Of a stretch of 6,515 nt of DNA, positions 1 to 5,742 are shown in pieces. The notes beneath the pieces are model-generated. The model did no database searches and was not told where the DNA came from. It saw only the letters and a program-made list of their open reading frames with translations. Position numbers and translations under genes: made by a program. Origin of the DNA: Acidilobaceae archaeon (GTDB lineage Archaea; Thermoproteota; Thermoprotei_A; Sulfolobales; Acidilobaceae); contig JALWEW010000141.1 of NCBI GenBank assembly GCA_027039295.1, positions 1 to 6,515 of the forward strand, written 5' to 3'. The stretch's first letter is position 1. Each line of letters begins with the position of its first letter.

Positions 1-38
1 CTGGAGTCTCCTAGTGTCGCGTATCGTATTAGTTGCGT

Positions 39-1010
39 CTAGGCCACGGGACCTATTACCTCCTTGCCCACGAGCTTGTTGACCTCCTCCACCTGGCGAT
101 CCACCATCTCCTGTATCTTCTGGATCTCCTCGTCGGTTAAGTGCCTGAACCTCCCCTGGAGCTTCAGATACTCCCTAACAGGCTTCCTCCTCTTCACTGG
201 GAATGTAACCCTAAACTCTCCATGATCTATCTCGTACAGGATCCACACGCCCGTCTCGACGGCGAGCCTTGCGACCGTGATTCCCATATCATCCTTTATC
301 CTCCAGCCCGGCACACATGGTATAAGCACGTGCACGAACGTCGGGCCCTCATCGGTTAGCTCGAATGCTTTCTTGAACTTGTTAGCCATATCAACGGGAT
401 ACGCAGGGTTCGCTGTGGCAATGTAGGGCACCCTGTGGGCGGCTACTATGGCGTCTATATCCTTCTTCGGCCTCCACTCTCCGCGCCACTTCTTACCGGC
501 TGGCGTGGTCGTGGTCCAAGCCCCCCACGGGGTAGCGCCGCTCCTCTGGATGCCAGTGTTCATGTAGGCCTCGTTATCGTAGAGGACATACATGACCTTG
601 TGGCCTCTCTCAAGCATGCCGCTGAGAGCCTGGAGGCCTATGTCGACAGTACCACCGTCGCCACCTATGGCGACCACCTTGATGTCCCTGTCAAGCTTGC
701 CCTTAGCCTTGAGAACCTTGAGCGCAGCCTCGACACCTGAAGCCGCCGCTCCAGCGTTCTCGAAGGCTAGGTGGAGCCAGGGGTGTCTCCAAGCAGTATA
801 TGGGTAGGGAGTCGATGCAACTTCGAGGCATCCGGTGGCGTTAACGATTATTGCGTTGGGCCCTATTACCTTGGTTAGCATCCTCATCGTCGTGCCCACG
901 GGGCAGCCAGCGCAGAGCCTGTGGCCGCTTACGAACCACTCCTCGCGGGGGATCTGGAAGAGGCTCTTGTACCTCTCCCCCCGAGCGGGGGGCTTTAGTG
1001 AGGCAGCCAT
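39..1010 (-). CDS. porB: Pyruvate (2-oxoacid):ferredoxin oxidoreductase, beta subunit
   Basis: This is the TPP-binding subunit of the cytoplasmic enzyme that converts pyruvate and CoA to acetyl-CoA and CO2 while reducing ferredoxin. With the ATG start it has 323 residues, close to the usual size of archaeal PorB. The sequence shows CAGCP (C33, C36), C61 in NATGC and C232 in IPCVPGW, which match the four ligands of the family's proximal [4Fe-4S] cluster. The TPP/Mg motif starts at GDGG (117-120) and closes at DNEAYMNTG (from D145). The ATG overlaps the porA stop (TGA at 1010-1012) and GAGG lies 5 nt upstream. An in-frame GTG directly before it (1013) is the alternative start. It is the last gene of the operon. 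A GC-rich hairpin lies within its first codons. No T-rich terminator is visible in the 38 bases after the stop. The family is certain; the exact 2-oxoacid is inferred. Confidence 0.95.
   Translation of the reverse strand: MAASLKPPARGERYKSLFQIPREEWFVSGHRLCAGCPVGTTMRMLTKVIGPNAIIVNATGCLEVASTPYPYTAWRHPWLHLAFENAGAAASGVEAALKVLKAKGKLDRDIKVVAIGGDGGTVDIGLQALSGMLERGHKVMYVLYDNEAYMNTGIQRSGATPWGAWTTTTPAGKKWRGEWRPKKDIDAIVAAHRVPYIATANPAYPVDMANKFKKAFELTDEGPTFVHVLIPCVPGWRIKDDMGITVARLAVETGVWILYEIDHGEFRVTFPVKRRKPVREYLKLQGRFRHLTDEEIQKIQEMVDRQVEEVNKLVGKEVIGPVA
977..992 (-). other. GC-only hairpin in the first codons of porB
   Basis: Six C, a four-base loop and six G form a perfect 6-bp all-GC stem in the porB mRNA. 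It begins about 18 nt after the A of the ATG. The bases also encode Lys-Pro-Pro-Ala-Arg-Gly, so the repeat may only reflect codon choice. Its place just behind the translation start could slow initiation or shield the porA/porB junction; this is inference. Confidence 0.45.
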
Positions 1011-2221
1011 CACTTCCTCACCCCATAGAATATGGTCTCAGGCTTCCTGACCGTCCTCGCCTCCCAGGCTAGCCTTGCAAGCTTTAGGAAGTCATCGTCA
1101 ACCATCCTCCTCTGCCCTATACCGGCCACCACACTGACGAGGTTCACTCCTAGACCATGCTTGAGTATGAGGCCCGAGAACTCGTTTGCGAGAGGCCCCT
1201 GGTAGGGCGCTCCATAGCTTATAGCCCTGTCTATCACGAGTACGGAGTCAACCCTGCTTAGGGCATCGACTACTAGATCCTCCGGGAAGGGCCTGTAGAG
1301 CCTTAGCCTGAGCAGGCCTACCTTAACCCCCTCCTCCCAAGCCCTGGGTAGCACTGCCTTGAGCGTGGCAGCGTAGCTCGAGGCGGCCACGATCAGGGAC
1401 TTAGCGTCCTCGCACATGTAGCACTCCACGAGGCCATACTTGCGACCGAATCTCCTGCCGAACTCCTCGTCAGCCTCCCTAGCCTTACCCAGGGCGCGGC
1501 GCATTGCCTCTACTATCTGGTATTTGATCTCGTAGTACCAGTCTGGGTCTGCCAGCGCCCCTAGGGTCACGGGCTTCTCGGGGTCTAGCTTGTATGGGAA
1601 GGATCTCTTGGGGGCATAGGCTAGGACCGAGTCCCTGTCCTCCGTCACAACGGGCTCCATCGTGTGGCTCATCACGTAGCCGTCATAGGCCACCATAACT
1701 GGTAGCAGTACATCGCTGTCCTCAGCTATCCTATACCCCTGTATGACCGTATCATACGCCTCCTGAGCGCTGGAGACGAAGAATATTATCCAGCCAGTGT
1801 CCCTAGCGTTCATCACGTCGCTGTGATCATTCCATATGCTTATCGGAGCTGAGAGGGCCCTCATAGCCACACTCATCACTATGGGCGCCCTCAGCCCGCT
1901 TGCTATGTGGAGTATCTCGTGCATCAACTCTAGCCCCTGGCTAGCGGTCGCCGTGAACGCCCGGGCGCCGGTTAGCGCGGCGGCCACGGTGGCTGAGAGC
2001 GCGCTGTGCTCGCTCTCTACGTGAACCATCTCGGCCTCGAGCTCCCCATCAGCTATGAACTCGGCTATCTTCTCGACCACGGTGGTCTGTGGAGTTATCG
2101 GGTACGCCGCCACCACGTCCACGTCCAAGTCTTTGACCGCATGCGCTATAGCACTGTTGGTAGAGAGGGGCCTGGGCTTCTTCCTCTCCACGTGGAGCCT
2201 CTCCTCCGCGGCTACCGCCAT
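1010..2221 (-). CDS. porA: Pyruvate (2-oxoacid):ferredoxin oxidoreductase, alpha subunit
   Basis: This is the subunit that binds the substrate and the pyrimidine end of TPP in the tetrameric enzyme. It has 403 residues from the ATG, normal for archaeal PorA. The N-terminal domain carries YPITPQT (40-46), VESEHSA (from V68, with the conserved Glu at E71) and TASQGLELMHE. RALSAPISIWNDHSD follows, with R121 at the place of the Arg that contacts substrate carboxylate in known pyruvate:ferredoxin oxidoreductases. The C-terminal half holds the transketolase-C-like domain (for example LYRPFPEDLV and VIDRAISYGAPYQGPL). The ATG overlaps the porD stop (TGA at 2221-2223), and GGAGGTG lies 7 nt upstream inside the porD end, which supports this start over the adjoining GTG at 2224. 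The RALSAPISI segment favours pyruvate over 2-oxoglutarate, but a branched-chain 2-oxoacid is not excluded. Confidence 0.95.
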   Translation of the reverse strand: MAVAAEERLHVERKKPRPLSTNSAIAHAVKDLDVDVVAAYPITPQTTVVEKIAEFIADGELEAEMVHVESEHSALSATVAAALTGARAFTATASQGLELMHEILHIASGLRAPIVMSVAMRALSAPISIWNDHSDVMNARDTGWIIFFVSSAQEAYDTVIQGYRIAEDSDVLLPVMVAYDGYVMSHTMEPVVTEDRDSVLAYAPKRSFPYKLDPEKPVTLGALADPDWYYEIKYQIVEAMRRALGKAREADEEFGRRFGRKYGLVECYMCEDAKSLIVAASSYAATLKAVLPRAWEEGVKVGLLRLRLYRPFPEDLVVDALSRVDSVLVIDRAISYGAPYQGPLANEFSGLILKHGLGVNLVSVVAGIGQRRMVDDDFLKLARLAWEARTVRKPETIFYGVRK

Positions 2222-2559
2222 CACTCCTCACCTCCAATAGGCTCGGGCACCATCTCTATGGCATTAACCGGGCATTCACGGGCGCAGACCCCGCAGCCCT
2301 TGCAGTAGTCGTAGTTGACCTTGTATGTTATCTTGTACCTCCTACCCTTACTCGTTACATACTCCTCGTCAAGCTCCAGGATTGCGGCGTCAGGGCAGTA
2401 GACCCAGCAGAGGCGGCACCTGACGCACTTATCCTGGTTTATGATCGGCCTCAGGACACGCCAGCTCCCCGTCTTGTACTTGAGGCTGCTCCCGGGCTCC
2501 AGTATAGCTCCTCCCGGTGGTATCTCGTAGTAAGCGGGCAGTGAGCCCTCACTACTCAA
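2221..2559 (-). CDS. porD: Pyruvate (2-oxoacid):ferredoxin oxidoreductase, delta subunit (2x[4Fe-4S] ferredoxin-like)
   Basis: This small electron-transfer subunit passes electrons from the catalytic alpha/beta core to external ferredoxin. It has 112 residues and two complete CxxCxxCxxxCP motifs: C45, C48, C51, C55 and C86, C89, C92, C96. They predict two [4Fe-4S] clusters. The spacing between the motifs, with a basic stretch around SKGRRYK (70-76), is typical of PorD rather than of a free ferredoxin. The start is TTG, behind a purine-rich GGGGGT about 5 nt upstream. It lies 23 nt downstream of porG and overlaps porA by one base (position 2221), with the porA SD inside its last codons, so the two are probably translationally coupled. 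Confidence 0.94.
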   Translation of the reverse strand: MSSEGSLPAYYEIPPGGAILEPGSSLKYKTGSWRVLRPIINQDKCVRCRLCWVYCPDAAILELDEEYVTSKGRRYKITYKVNYDYCKGCGVCARECPVNAIEMVPEPIGGEE

Positions 2560-2582
2560 GCCTAACCCCCTCTCTTACACAC

Positions 2583-3161
2583 TCACGCGGTCTGCGGGGG
2601 TAGTATGGTCTCTATATGGGTTGACTCGTACGCCCTCCTTACAGCCTCCACGTTAGCCTCGCCTAGGCGGCCCTTGAACCTCTCCCTAACGAGCCTTAGA
2701 GTTGTCTCGAGGCCCACTACGCCAGTAGCCCTCACGAGCGCGCCCAGTATGGCTGTATTCACAATAGGCACCCCCAGGGTTTCCATCGCTATTTTCACAG
2801 CGTCTACAACAGCCACCCTGACCTCCCTGTCGAGCCCTACTATCCTCGCAACCTCCTCAGGACTCAGGCGGGTGTTTACGATGAGTGCGCCGCCCTCTCT
2901 GAGACCCTCTATAGTCTCCCTCGTCAGCAGCGAGGGATCCAAGACCACTACTATGTGAGGATTAGTTATTGGGGTTCTAGGCACGAGGGGCGTATCGGAT
3001 ATCCTAGTATAAGCCCTCACCGGGGCTCCACGGCGCTCGGCTCCAAATTCCGGGAACGCAAGAGCGTAACGACCCTCTAGTATGGCTGCTGCAGCCACTA
3101 TCTCGCTCGCGGTTACAGCGCCCTGACCGCCCCTGCCGTGCCACCGGATGTCAATCCTCAA
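2583..3161 (-). CDS. porG: Pyruvate (2-oxoacid):ferredoxin oxidoreductase, gamma subunit
   Basis: First gene of the operon; the gamma subunit joins the alpha/beta/delta complex and is homologous to a domain of the single-chain enzyme. The start of the fold is marked by IRWHGRGGQGAVTA and is followed by FPEFGAERRGAPVRAYTRI and the VVVLDPSLL segment, all characteristic of PorG. I chose the TTG at 3159-3161 (192 residues) because GAGGGGTG (3168-3175) then sits 6 nt upstream as an SD site. The in-frame GTG at 3168-3170 adds three residues (195 in all) but would overlap that SD site. The gene order G-D-A-B is the standard archaeal order. Nothing is missing or broken. Confidence 0.93.
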   Translation of the reverse strand: MRIDIRWHGRGGQGAVTASEIVAAAAILEGRYALAFPEFGAERRGAPVRAYTRISDTPLVPRTPITNPHIVVVLDPSLLTRETIEGLREGGALIVNTRLSPEEVARIVGLDREVRVAVVDAVKIAMETLGVPIVNTAILGALVRATGVVGLETTLRLVRERFKGRLGEANVEAVRRAYESTHIETILPPQTA

Positions 3162-3167
3162 ACCAGG

Positions 3168-3175
3168 CACCCCTC
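3168..3175 (-). promoter_or_regulatory. Shine-Dalgarno site that sets the porG start
   Basis: On the minus strand this reads GAGGGGTG and lies 6 nt before a TTG. The same arrangement (GGGGTG, six bases, TTG) occurs before the winged-helix gene. In both cases the in-frame GTG is part of the SD rather than the likely start. Confidence 0.5.
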
Positions 3176-3207
3176 AAGGGCTCCATACCAGCTCTGGCCC
3201 CCTCTTC

Positions 3208-3214
3208 AATAAAT
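3208..3214 (-). promoter_or_regulatory. Candidate TATA box of the por operon
   Basis: The minus strand reads ATTTATT, an A/T island in GC-rich surroundings. Transcription would start about 26 nt downstream near 3185, giving a leader of about 24 nt that contains the SD site of porG. No clear BRE was identified. The same A/T island could also serve the plus-strand gene if that began at 3268. Confidence 0.5.
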
Positions 3215-3324
3215 GCTTGCCACACCAGCGAGGCCTTAGGCTCCAGTCTGTAGTGGCCGGTTGCGCCATGCATAAGCTCTTAAGGTTGACTCTCGCCAGG
3301 GCCGCCCGGGTGCCCCTCTTGGCT

Positions 3325-3332
3325 AGTGAGGT
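3325..3332 (+). promoter_or_regulatory. Shine-Dalgarno site for the 3340 start
   Basis: GTGAGGTA places GAGGT 7 nt before the GTG at 3340-3342. No comparable site precedes the upstream in-frame ATG at 3268, so this site decides the start. A CTCTTAAGG stretch near 3277-3285 could be its TATA element, but it is weak. Confidence 0.5.
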
Positions 3333-3339
3333 AGAACCC

Positions 3340-3690
3340 GTGATTACAATCAGGGTCAGCAGCCTGTCCGACCTTGCCAGGCTTGCATCAACTATGGCTT
3401 CCCGCCTAATAGTAATGCCGGTATACCGCTTTAAGAAAGACGGAAAAGTGTACTACATGCTTCAGGCCTCATTCAAGGATTACTACAAGCTCTACGGTCT
3501 CCCAATAGTATACTACTACTCTAGGAGCGAGGATGAGGATGTGCTAGACGAGGATGCTAAATACATACTTGTAAAGGCTGACATGACGGGGGAGACCGTT
3601 GAGGTAGCTGCATATGCCAAGACTGGGTTCGTAGTAATACCAATTGTCAACCTAGCGGAGAAGCCTCCCCACTTGCCCGACGACCTATAG
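3340..3690 (+). CDS. Conserved-looking tyrosine-rich protein of unknown function
   Basis: I do not recognise a named family. From the GTG at 3340 the protein has 116 residues. It looks cytosolic: no signal peptide and no membrane segment are apparent. It is rich in Tyr (11 of 116), with YRFKKDGKVYY (29-39), FKDYYKLYGL (45-54) and IVYYYS. An acidic segment SRSEDEDVLDEDAK (61-74) follows, then beta-like stretches YILVKADM and VEVAAYAKTGFVVIPIVNL. The C-terminus is Pro- and Asp-rich. An in-frame ATG at 3268 would give 140 residues, but the extra segment lacks a good SD. The gene is divergent from the por operon and shares about 180 bp of upstream DNA with it. Protein-like composition and a matching SD support a real gene; the function is open. 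Confidence 0.75.
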   Translation: MITIRVSSLSDLARLASTMASRLIVMPVYRFKKDGKVYYMLQASFKDYYKLYGLPIVYYYSRSEDEDVLDEDAKYILVKADMTGETVEVAAYAKTGFVVIPIVNLAEKPPHLPDDL

Positions 3691-3707
3691 ACCCTTCCGG
3701 GAGGAGT

Positions 3708-4055
3708 TTAGCCTTCGATGACGGCTGCCTCTTCCTGCCCCGCATTACCCTGCGTAACCATAGCCTGAGTACCTGTAGTACTGCCGTCCCCGCCGTGGGC
3801 CTCGATGGCATTTAGGCCTTCCTCGATTATGAGTCTCAGATCGTCGAGTCCAAGATCTAGGAGATGCTCACCGAGCCTGCTCACTCTGTATATCCTGTGG
3901 CTACCCTTAGAGTATACTGCATCGACTAGGCCTAGCTCCTCCATGAACTTGAATGCAGACAAGACTAGATACCTAGGCATGCCAGTTACGGCGACCATAT
4001 CACCAGGACTAGCCATTCCAACGCCCCTTAGGGCCTTCAGCAGCTCCAAGATCAA
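3708..4055 (-). CDS. Winged-helix DNA-binding protein, probable transcription regulator
   Basis: A small protein (115 residues from TTG at 4053-4055) that looks like an archaeal winged-helix repressor or activator. The first helix is ILELLKALRG (2-11). A helix-turn-helix follows with SPGDMVAVTGMPRYLVLSAFKFMEELGLV (16-44), then a wing-like hairpin AVYSKGSHRIYRVSRLG (46-62) and a last helix that may serve dimerisation (LEH to about residue 86). The tail from residue 88 is low-complexity (Gly/Thr/Gln/Ala) and probably disordered. GGGGTG lies 6 nt before the TTG. An in-frame GTG at 4064 would add three residues. It is divergent from the Nudix gene across a short control region holding an inverted repeat, which suggests autoregulation or control of the neighbour (inference). 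It converges on the preceding gene with only 17 bp between the stops. No ligand domain is visible. Confidence 0.8.
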   Translation of the reverse strand: MILELLKALRGVGMASPGDMVAVTGMPRYLVLSAFKFMEELGLVDAVYSKGSHRIYRVSRLGEHLLDLGLDDLRLIIEEGLNAIEAHGGDGSTTGTQAMVTQGNAGQEEAAVIEG

Positions 4056-4074
4056 ACCCCACACCCCGCTGTTG

Positions 4075-4100
4075 TTATAAGTGCGCTACCTACATATAAT
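4075..4100. promoter_or_regulatory. Candidate divergent promoter elements (two TATA-like boxes)
   Basis: TTATAA at 4075-4080 and ATATAAT at 4094-4100 are the A/T islands of this region. Read on the plus strand, the second predicts a start near 4122 and a leader of about 54 nt to the Nudix gene. Read on the minus strand, TTATAT (4095-4100) predicts a start near 4071, close to the winged-helix gene, and TTATAA would start near its first codon. Which box serves which gene is unresolved. Confidence 0.5.
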
Positions 4101-4115
4101 CTATGCATCGCATAG
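4101..4115. promoter_or_regulatory. Operator-like inverted repeat between TATA box and Nudix start site
   Basis: CTATGC-ATC-GCATAG is a perfect 6-bp inverted repeat with a 3-bp spacer. It directly follows the ATATAAT box on the plus strand and lies upstream of the predicted start near 4122. A dimeric winged-helix protein bound here would block TBP/TFB/polymerase access to the Nudix promoter. The adjacent winged-helix gene is an obvious candidate binder. The link is inferred; the symmetry is directly visible. Confidence 0.5.
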
Positions 4116-4141
4116 TACAACTAGGGTAACACTACCTGATC

Positions 4142-4166
4142 CCACGAGGTAGAGGTACCTGCGTGG
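4142..4166 (+). promoter_or_regulatory. Leader hairpin before the Nudix gene
   Basis: CCACG and AGGTA (4142-4151) pair with TACCT (4156-4160) and CGTGG (4162-4166), leaving one bulged G at 4161 and the loop GAGG (4152-4155). This makes a 10-bp stem ending 9 nt before the ATG. Its last bases overlap the weak SD GGTG (4165-4168), so folding could limit ribosome access. It could instead be a DNA binding site. Confidence 0.5.
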
Positions 4167-4175
4167 TGTCGACCG

Positions 4176-4685
4176 ATGCACGGTAGACGATGGGGGTTCA
4201 TCAGAGTAAGAGCGCGCTGCATAGCCATAGACGGCAGCGGCAGGCTCCTAGTACAGATCACGCCCGACGGCCACGTAGAGATTCCGGGCGGTAGGCTCGA
4301 GTACGAGGAGAGCATACCATTTTGCCTCGTGAGGGAGATGATCGAGGAGGCTGGAGTCGTAGCTGAGCCCCGGGAGTTAGTCTATGTCGTAGAGTTTAGG
4401 GGGGTTAGAAAGGGTAGGAGGAGACACGAGATACTCTTCTATTTCCGGTGCAATATACAAGGTGAGCCCCATCAGAAGGAGAGAGGCCTTAGGTTCAAGT
4501 GGCTCAGACCCGAAGACCTTTCCGGGGAGACATTTTGGCCTCCGCAGCTACTAGAATACCTGCAAAGCGATGCGCCCCACTTCCCCTTCGTGAGATACCT
4601 AAGTATAGTTAATGATAGAGTTGAATACATCCTATCTAGGAGGGTCTCCCCCGCTAAGGCTAGGGAAGCCCAGCACCTCCCTTAG
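4176..4685 (+). CDS. Nudix hydrolase
   Basis: A 169-residue Mg-dependent pyrophosphohydrolase that would cleave nucleoside diphosphates linked to another group; the substrate is not evident. The Nudix box is complete: G39, five residues, E45, seven residues, then REMIEEAGV (53-61), with catalytic E54, E57 and E58. The strand before it (VRARCIAIDGSGRLLVQITPDG) and the GG pair before the box fit the fold. After the box, RGVRKGRRRHEILFYF and FKWLRPEDL (107-115) resemble the HE...YF and W-x-x-x-E/D-L pattern of many ADP-sugar or (d)NTP Nudix proteins. The ATG follows GGTG by 7 nt. Its last 54 bases overlap the end of the opposing FAD gene. It is divergent from the winged-helix gene and may be controlled with it. 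Candidate roles include nucleotide housecleaning or ADP-ribose cleavage, unproven. Confidence 0.9.
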   Translation: MHGRRWGFIRVRARCIAIDGSGRLLVQITPDGHVEIPGGRLEYEESIPFCLVREMIEEAGVVAEPRELVYVVEFRGVRKGRRRHEILFYFRCNIQGEPHQKERGLRFKWLRPEDLSGETFWPPQLLEYLQSDAPHFPFVRYLSIVNDRVEYILSRRVSPAKAREAQHLP

Positions 4686-5738
4686 GAGGTCTCTTCTATC
4701 AAGCCTAGCGATATCATATACAGCTACGGGCTCTCCACCCTTCACTTTTACCTGTGCCCCACTACTAAGGATTGCTGATACAGTAGACGCTATACCTGTT
4801 GATAATGGCAGACAGTCACTATAGCATCCCAGGGTCGCTATGAGCCCAGAGGGCCCCCCTTCTAGGCTTCCTACGAGGGGCGACTTGTCTGGTGCTAGGG
4901 CTGTTTCCCTAGCCCTGAGGCCCTGGATTAAGTGGAGATCGCTCCTATCTACCACGTCGCCCAAAGCACTGACCAGGCTCCCGAGAAGCTTGACGGCCCC
5001 GTTGGTGCCATTGGCTGTCTCTGAGCATATGGTGAAGCGCCTGTCGAGCCATACGCCGCTAAGAGTATCAGATACTACAAGGGAGGCACTCAGCGGGGCG
5101 AATCCATCTATACACCCAACCCTGCTCTTAGGAAGCCACTTGGGGACGTAGTCCTGCAGCTTAGACCTCCATATGTAGCCCTCGTCAACTATTACGTAGT
5201 CGAAGTTATAGGAGGTGCCGCCTACATCTATACCCACGACTTTCCCCTCCTTGGTCACAATTCCTATGCGCGGGTTGTAGAGGCTCTCCACCCTCTTCAA
5301 GCTCCTCAGCAGAGCAACCGTGAGCTTAGGGGCCAGCGCGATGTACGCTTCACCCTCTACATAAGCTAATGCACTCGTTCTGACCGGAGACAGCGAGCTA
5401 GCGTTTCCCTCGACAACGCGCAGACCAACCTTCCTAGGCTCCCAGACCGTTTTCTCAACGCGCCTCACTGCGTATGCCACACTAGCATCGTTGACAAGGT
5501 AGTAGATTCTCACCTTCTTGAAAAGCTGACCCTTACTTATGAGCTTCTTCAAGTGCGAGTAAGTGTCGATCGCCACTTCCAGGTTACGCTTGTCAGTATA
5601 GAGCCTATGCAGCAAGACGTACCCGCTTCCCAGGGAGTATAAGGCCACTGCTATGCTGGTCTTCCTCAGGGTCCTCGAGAGAACCTGGGCTATAACGGCT
5701 GCGTGGGGCCCCCCTCCAACGACCGCTATCCTAACCAA
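4632..5738 (-). CDS. DAO-type FAD-dependent oxidoreductase-like subunit (sarcosine oxidase beta/HcnC-like), degenerate
   Basis: A 368-residue protein of the D-amino acid oxidase fold, as in the beta-type subunits of dye-linked amine/amino acid dehydrogenases. The N-terminus IAVVGGGPHAAVIA (4-17) is a dinucleotide-binding start, but the third Gly of GxGxxG is Ala, and the acidic residue usually ending beta-2 is absent in VALYSLGSG. The middle follows the DAO pattern weakly (VVGIDVGGTSYNFDYVIVDEG, 167-187). The C-terminal part GLRARETALAPDKSPLVG (273-290) and ATLGCYSDCLPLSTG (301-315) clearly matches the DAO tail that holds FAD. The TTG start has GGAGGTG 7 nt upstream (5746-5752). It begins 4 nt after the stop of the partner gene. 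Whether it still binds FAD or substrate is uncertain; a structural partner role is possible. The end overlaps the Nudix gene by 54 bp. Confidence 0.72.
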   Translation of the reverse strand: MVRIAVVGGGPHAAVIAQVLSRTLRKTSIAVALYSLGSGYVLLHRLYTDKRNLEVAIDTYSHLKKLISKGQLFKKVRIYYLVNDASVAYAVRRVEKTVWEPRKVGLRVVEGNASSLSPVRTSALAYVEGEAYIALAPKLTVALLRSLKRVESLYNPRIGIVTKEGKVVGIDVGGTSYNFDYVIVDEGYIWRSKLQDYVPKWLPKSRVGCIDGFAPLSASLVVSDTLSGVWLDRRFTICSETANGTNGAVKLLGSLVSALGDVVDRSDLHLIQGLRARETALAPDKSPLVGSLEGGPSGLIATLGCYSDCLPLSTGIASTVSAILSSGAQVKVKGGEPVAVYDIARLDRRDLLREVLGFPSLSGGDPPR

Positions 5739-5742
5739 GGAC

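Noticed and set aside
1..38. Downstream gene or terminator after porB
   Set aside because: Only 38 bases are present; no T-rich stretch, start codon with an SD, or clear hairpin is visible.
2605..2958. Plus-strand open frame of 117 codons antisense to porG
   Set aside because: It mirrors the codons of the recognised porG gene, is Ser/Thr-biased and has no motif of its own.
3148..3339. Upstream extension of the 3340-3690 gene to ATG at 3148 or 3268
   Set aside because: The part from 3148 overlaps the porG start and the por promoter on the other strand, and its peptide is unlike a protein core. The ATG at 3268 has no SD, while GTGAGGTA precedes 3340.
3691..3707. CCTTCCGGGAGG as a bidirectional terminator hairpin
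   Set aside because: The symmetry is imperfect, there is no loop and no T-run, so it does not look like an archaeal terminator.
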